A stretch of 8,779 nt of DNA, taken from NCBI GenBank assembly GCA_002345475.1, contig DDWC01000251.1:9099-17877 (forward strand), given 5' to 3'. The notes beneath the pieces are model-generated. The model was not told the origin of the DNA. It saw only the letters and a program-made list of their open reading frames with translations, and did no database searches. This document shows positions 6,591 to 8,779 of this stretch, piece after piece; within the stretch, counting starts at the first letter, position 1, and every line of letters begins with the position of its first letter. A program made the position numbers and the translations under genes. Source of the stretch: Firmicutes bacterium UBA2296. GTDB lineage: Bacteria; Bacillota; UBA994.

Positions 6591-7174
6591 TGCCTATGTA
6601 CACCTTCCTGATAATCGTCGTAGGCTTTGTCTTCCGACTGATCTTTCGCATTGACGCCAGGGGTTCCCAGAACATTCCCCCTGCCGGGCCGGTACTGATC
6701 TGCTCCAATCACATCCACAATTTTGACCCGGTGATCATCGCCATGTATTGCCGCAGACAAATCAGGTTTATGGCCAAAGCTGAAGCCTTTGAGTGGCCAG
6801 TGCTGGGCTACCTGATTAAAGCTGTGGGAGCCTTCCCCGTGAAGCGGGGGGGCTCGGACATATCGGCTATTCGTACCAGTATTAAGTACCTGAAAGAGGG
6901 GCAGGCCGTGGGCATCTTCCCCGAGGGCACCCGGAGCAAAACAGGGGAGCTTGGTGAAGCCCACCAGGGTGTAATGATGCTGGCGGATTCAGCCAGGGCC
7001 ACTCTGGTTCCGGTAGGCATTGTCGGGCAGTATAAGTTCTGGGGTCGCATTAAGTTGCGCATAGGTGAACCGGTTCTTTCAGCGGATCTGGTGCCTGCTG
7101 GACAGGAATACAGCCGGGAAGCAGCGACAAAAGGGCTTATGCAACGCATCGATGCCTTGAGGAGAGGTGACTGA
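6590..7174 (+). CDS. plsC: 1-acyl-sn-glycerol-3-phosphate acyltransferase (PlsC family)
   Basis: This membrane-associated acyltransferase transfers an acyl chain to lysophosphatidic acid to give phosphatidic acid. With the start at ATG 6590 it has 194 residues. A hydrophobic N-terminal segment (about 4-19) is followed by the acyltransferase motifs in order: NHIHNFD at 40-46 (the catalytic HX4D, His41 and Asp46), GAFPVKRG at 80-87, FPEGTRS at 110-116 and VPVG at 140-143. The cmk stop and this ATG overlap as TGATG, with AAAGG 8 bases upstream (6577-6581). An in-frame ATG at 6596 with GGAG 9 bases upstream is nearly as good, and the TTG at 6587 is less likely. The stop overlaps the ispH ATG by one base. 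The exact acyl-acceptor cannot be shown from sequence. Confidence 0.93.
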   Translation: MPMYTFLIIVVGFVFRLIFRIDARGSQNIPPAGPVLICSNHIHNFDPVIIAMYCRRQIRFMAKAEAFEWPVLGYLIKAVGAFPVKRGGSDISAIRTSIKYLKEGQAVGIFPEGTRSKTGELGEAHQGVMMLADSARATLVPVGIVGQYKFWGRIKLRIGEPVLSADLVPAGQEYSREAATKGLMQRIDALRRGD

Positions 7175-8779
7175 TGAAAGTCATTTTGGCATCGCCCACC
7201 GGTATGTGTTTTGGCGTCCGGCGGGCCCTGCAGAAAGCAGAAGAGCTGGCGGACAGCGGAGGTTACGCCCTCGGTCAGGTGGTGCATAACGCTCAGGTCA
7301 TGGCCAGGCTTGAGGCCAGAGGATTGAAGATCGTCGACGCTGACACTACCCACAAGGAGATACCCGAGGGAAGCAGCGTTCTCATCAGAGCCCATGGCGC
7401 CGGTCCGGCCACATACACCCTGGCTGGTGAACAGGGCTGGGTAGTAGCTGATGCCACCTGTACCTTTGTGAAGAGGTTACAAGATGTAGCCAGAAAGCTT
7501 CTTCAGGAAGGCTGTCAGGTAATTCTGGTGGGGGACAAGGGACATCCGGAGGTTGTGGCCGTGCAGGAACACGCTTTGGAGAGACTCGTAGTGGTCAGAG
7601 ACGCCGCTGAGCTGCGGGAGGTTGAACTATCTGAAAGGGTAGCCGTAATCGCTCAGACAACTACATCTCCCGTTTCATGGCAAAAAGTGATAGAATATGT
7701 CTTAGCACAGGGTAAAGAAGTCATCCCAGGTGAAACTATTTGCGCGGCGACCGAGGAAAGACAGCGTGCGGTCTATGATTTAGCTGCAAAAGTAGATATA
7801 ATGGTAGTTGTGGGTGGGAAGAACAGTGCTAACACCAGAAATCTGGCTAAGGTCAGTGAAGGTAGAGGCATCCCCACTTATCAGGTAGAAAAACCTGACC
7901 AGCTTAACCCAGCCTGGTTTGTCGACGTCTCCGTAGCCGGAGTCGCCGCTGGTGCTTCAACACCTGAATGGATCATTGAGGAGGTCGTCGTCGCGATGGA
8001 GAACATCAAAACAAACGAAGTCAAAGAAGAAGAAGTAGTAAAGCAGGAAGAAGCAGCCGAGGAAGTCGCTGCACCTGCAACCGTGGAAGAAGCTCCGGTA
8101 ACAGAAGTTACCGCAGAAGAGCCGACCGCGGAGACAGTGGACGCAGTGGAAGAAACCACTGAGGCTGTCGAGCCAGAGGTGGTGGAAGCCACCGAAGCTG
8201 TGGAGGAAGAGGTTCAGACAATGGCTCAAGCCATGGAAGCCATGCCCGACATCGAATCCGAAGTGCCTGTGCTGAAGCGCGGTCAGTCCGTGGAAGGCAA
8301 GGTCGTCAGCGTGGAGGAAGATGGCGTGTATGTTAACATCGGTCACAAAACCGATGCATATATTGCTAAGAACGAACTTTCCAGCGACCCGAACGCTGTC
8401 GTAGCGGAGTTACTGGCTGTAGGCGACAGTGTCGAAGCTGTAGTCATTCGTATTGACAACAAGGAGGATAAGGTCTTCCTTTCCCGCCGCCGCGCGGCCG
8501 AGGAACAGGGACTGAAGTCTATCATGGCAGCCCGTGAGGAAGACAAGATCCTTCAGGGTAAGGTCGTCGAAGCTGTCAAGGGCGGCGTCATGGTCGAACT
8601 GATGGGTCTGCGCGCCTTTATGCCGGCTTCTCACGTTGACTTGCGTTATGTGCCGGATCTCACCGCCTATGTCGGTCAGACGGTTTCCGTAGTCATCAAG
8701 GAGATCGAAGAGAACCGCCGCCGCGTAGTGGTTTCCCGCAAGGAAGCCCTGGAGCGCAAGACGGAAGAGATTAAAGAGC
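7174..8779 (+). CDS. ispH: IspH (HMBPP reductase) fused to ribosomal protein S1; 3' end outside window
   Basis: This open frame runs off the right edge after 535 codons and joins two proteins. Residues 1 to about 276 are IspH, the 4Fe-4S enzyme that reduces HMBPP to IPP and DMAPP in the last step of the MEP pathway. Cluster ligands are Cys12 (GMCFGV), Cys96 (DATCTFVK) and Cys190 (ETICAATEERQ); His38, His74 (RAHG), His124 and Glu126 (GHPEV), TTT at 162-164, KNSANT at 216-221 and AGASTPEW at 259-266 complete the active site. Residues about 279-366 are a linker rich in Glu, Ala and Val. S1 RNA-binding domains follow at about 368-440 and 457-526, both typical of S1, with more repeats expected beyond the edge. 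The ATG overlaps the plsC stop by one base and has GAGGAG 9 bases upstream. Such fusions are known in Clostridia and annotated as bifunctional. No stop or frameshift separates the two halves. Confidence 0.93.
   Translation, partial: MKVILASPTGMCFGVRRALQKAEELADSGGYALGQVVHNAQVMARLEARGLKIVDADTTHKEIPEGSSVLIRAHGAGPATYTLAGEQGWVVADATCTFVKRLQDVARKLLQEGCQVILVGDKGHPEVVAVQEHALERLVVVRDAAELREVELSERVAVIAQTTTSPVSWQKVIEYVLAQGKEVIPGETICAATEERQRAVYDLAAKVDIMVVVGGKNSANTRNLAKVSEGRGIPTYQVEKPDQLNPAWFVDVSVAGVAAGASTPEWIIEEVVVAMENIKTNEVKEEEVVKQEEAAEEVAAPATVEEAPVTEVTAEEPTAETVDAVEETTEAVEPEVVEATEAVEEEVQTMAQAMEAMPDIESEVPVLKRGQSVEGKVVSVEEDGVYVNIGHKTDAYIAKNELSSDPNAVVAELLAVGDSVEAVVIRIDNKEDKVFLSRRRAAEEQGLKSIMAAREEDKILQGKVVEAVKGGVMVELMGLRAFMPASHVDLRYVPDLTAYVGQTVSVVIKEIEENRRRVVVSRKEALERKTEEIKE
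7978..7998 (+). promoter_or_regulatory. Candidate internal ribosome binding site and ATG at the IspH/linker boundary
   Basis: GAGGAGG at 7978-7984, a strong Shine-Dalgarno match, precedes an in-frame ATG at 7996 (Met275 of the fusion) by 11 bases, slightly longer than ideal. Met275 falls exactly where the IspH domain ends, so a product from here would be the linker plus S1. The sequence also simply encodes two Glu codons, so chance is a real alternative. Confidence 0.3.
8202..8223 (+). promoter_or_regulatory. Candidate internal ribosome binding site and ATG just before the S1 domains
   Basis: The purine run GGAGGAAGAGG (8202-8212) ends 8 bases before an in-frame ATG at 8221 (Met350), about 18 residues before the first S1 domain. 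Spacing is good. The purines fall in Glu codons of the acidic linker, which naturally mimic Shine-Dalgarno sequences. Confidence 0.25.

Noticed and set aside
6808..7395. 195-codon reverse-strand open frame spanning plsC and the ispH start
   Set aside because: It covers two confidently identified genes with overlapping junctions on the + strand and shows no family signature.
7881..8192. Reverse-strand Ser/Thr/Val-rich open frame resembling a low-complexity secreted protein
   Set aside because: It is the antisense image of the Glu/Ala/Val linker of the ispH-S1 fusion.
8338..8355. Perfect 6-base inverted repeat ATCGGT/ACCGAT with a 6-base spacer
   Set aside because: It lies inside the conserved first S1 domain and is explained by coding sequence; no T-tract or operator context.

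Overview
The window looks like a chromosomal core region from a Gram-positive anaerobe of the class Clostridia (Peptococcaceae- or Syntrophomonas-like). The evidence is the gene content and order: a site-2 protease next to scpA-scpB, then rluB, a HI0933-type flavoprotein, an AroH-type chorismate mutase, cmk, plsC, and an ispH reading frame fused to ribosomal protein S1. The organism assignment is inference from this layout. All genes lie on the + strand, are tightly packed, and leave no gene-free stretch longer than about 65 bases. I see no mobile element, CRISPR array, tRNA or rRNA.

Block 1 (1-3006) holds the C-terminal part of a class II tRNA nucleotidyltransferase/poly(A) polymerase-like protein, an M50 site-2 protease, and the chromosome segregation proteins ScpA and ScpB. 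Junctions are abutting (stop followed directly by ATG), 4 bases apart, or overlapping, so this is probably one transcript with translational coupling. Block 2 (3007-3586) is a lone RidA/YjgF-family gene. It is preceded by a short gap with a weak promoter-like sequence and followed by a compact GC-rich hairpin that may terminate or attenuate transcription. Block 3 (3587-8779) is a second operon-like run: rluB, the flavoprotein, aroH, cmk, plsC and ispH-rpsA. Every junction in it overlaps by 1-8 bases.

Block 3 mixes rRNA modification and translation (RluB, S1), chorismate conversion (AroH), CMP recycling (Cmk), phospholipid synthesis (PlsC) and isoprenoid precursor synthesis (IspH). It is a housekeeping growth cluster rather than an accessory island.

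Two features stand out. First, the HI0933-like flavoprotein gene (4308-5561) is full length and intact except for one in-frame TGA at 5226-5228, with conserved coding sequence resuming immediately in the same frame. It is either a very recent nonsense mutation or sequence error, or a recoded codon; a hairpin just downstream loosely fits the geometry of a bacterial SECIS element. Second, the ispH-S1 fusion carries Shine-Dalgarno-like sequences and ATG codons inside its acidic linker, which could allow a separate S1 protein to be made. Nothing here is convincingly a previously undescribed system.
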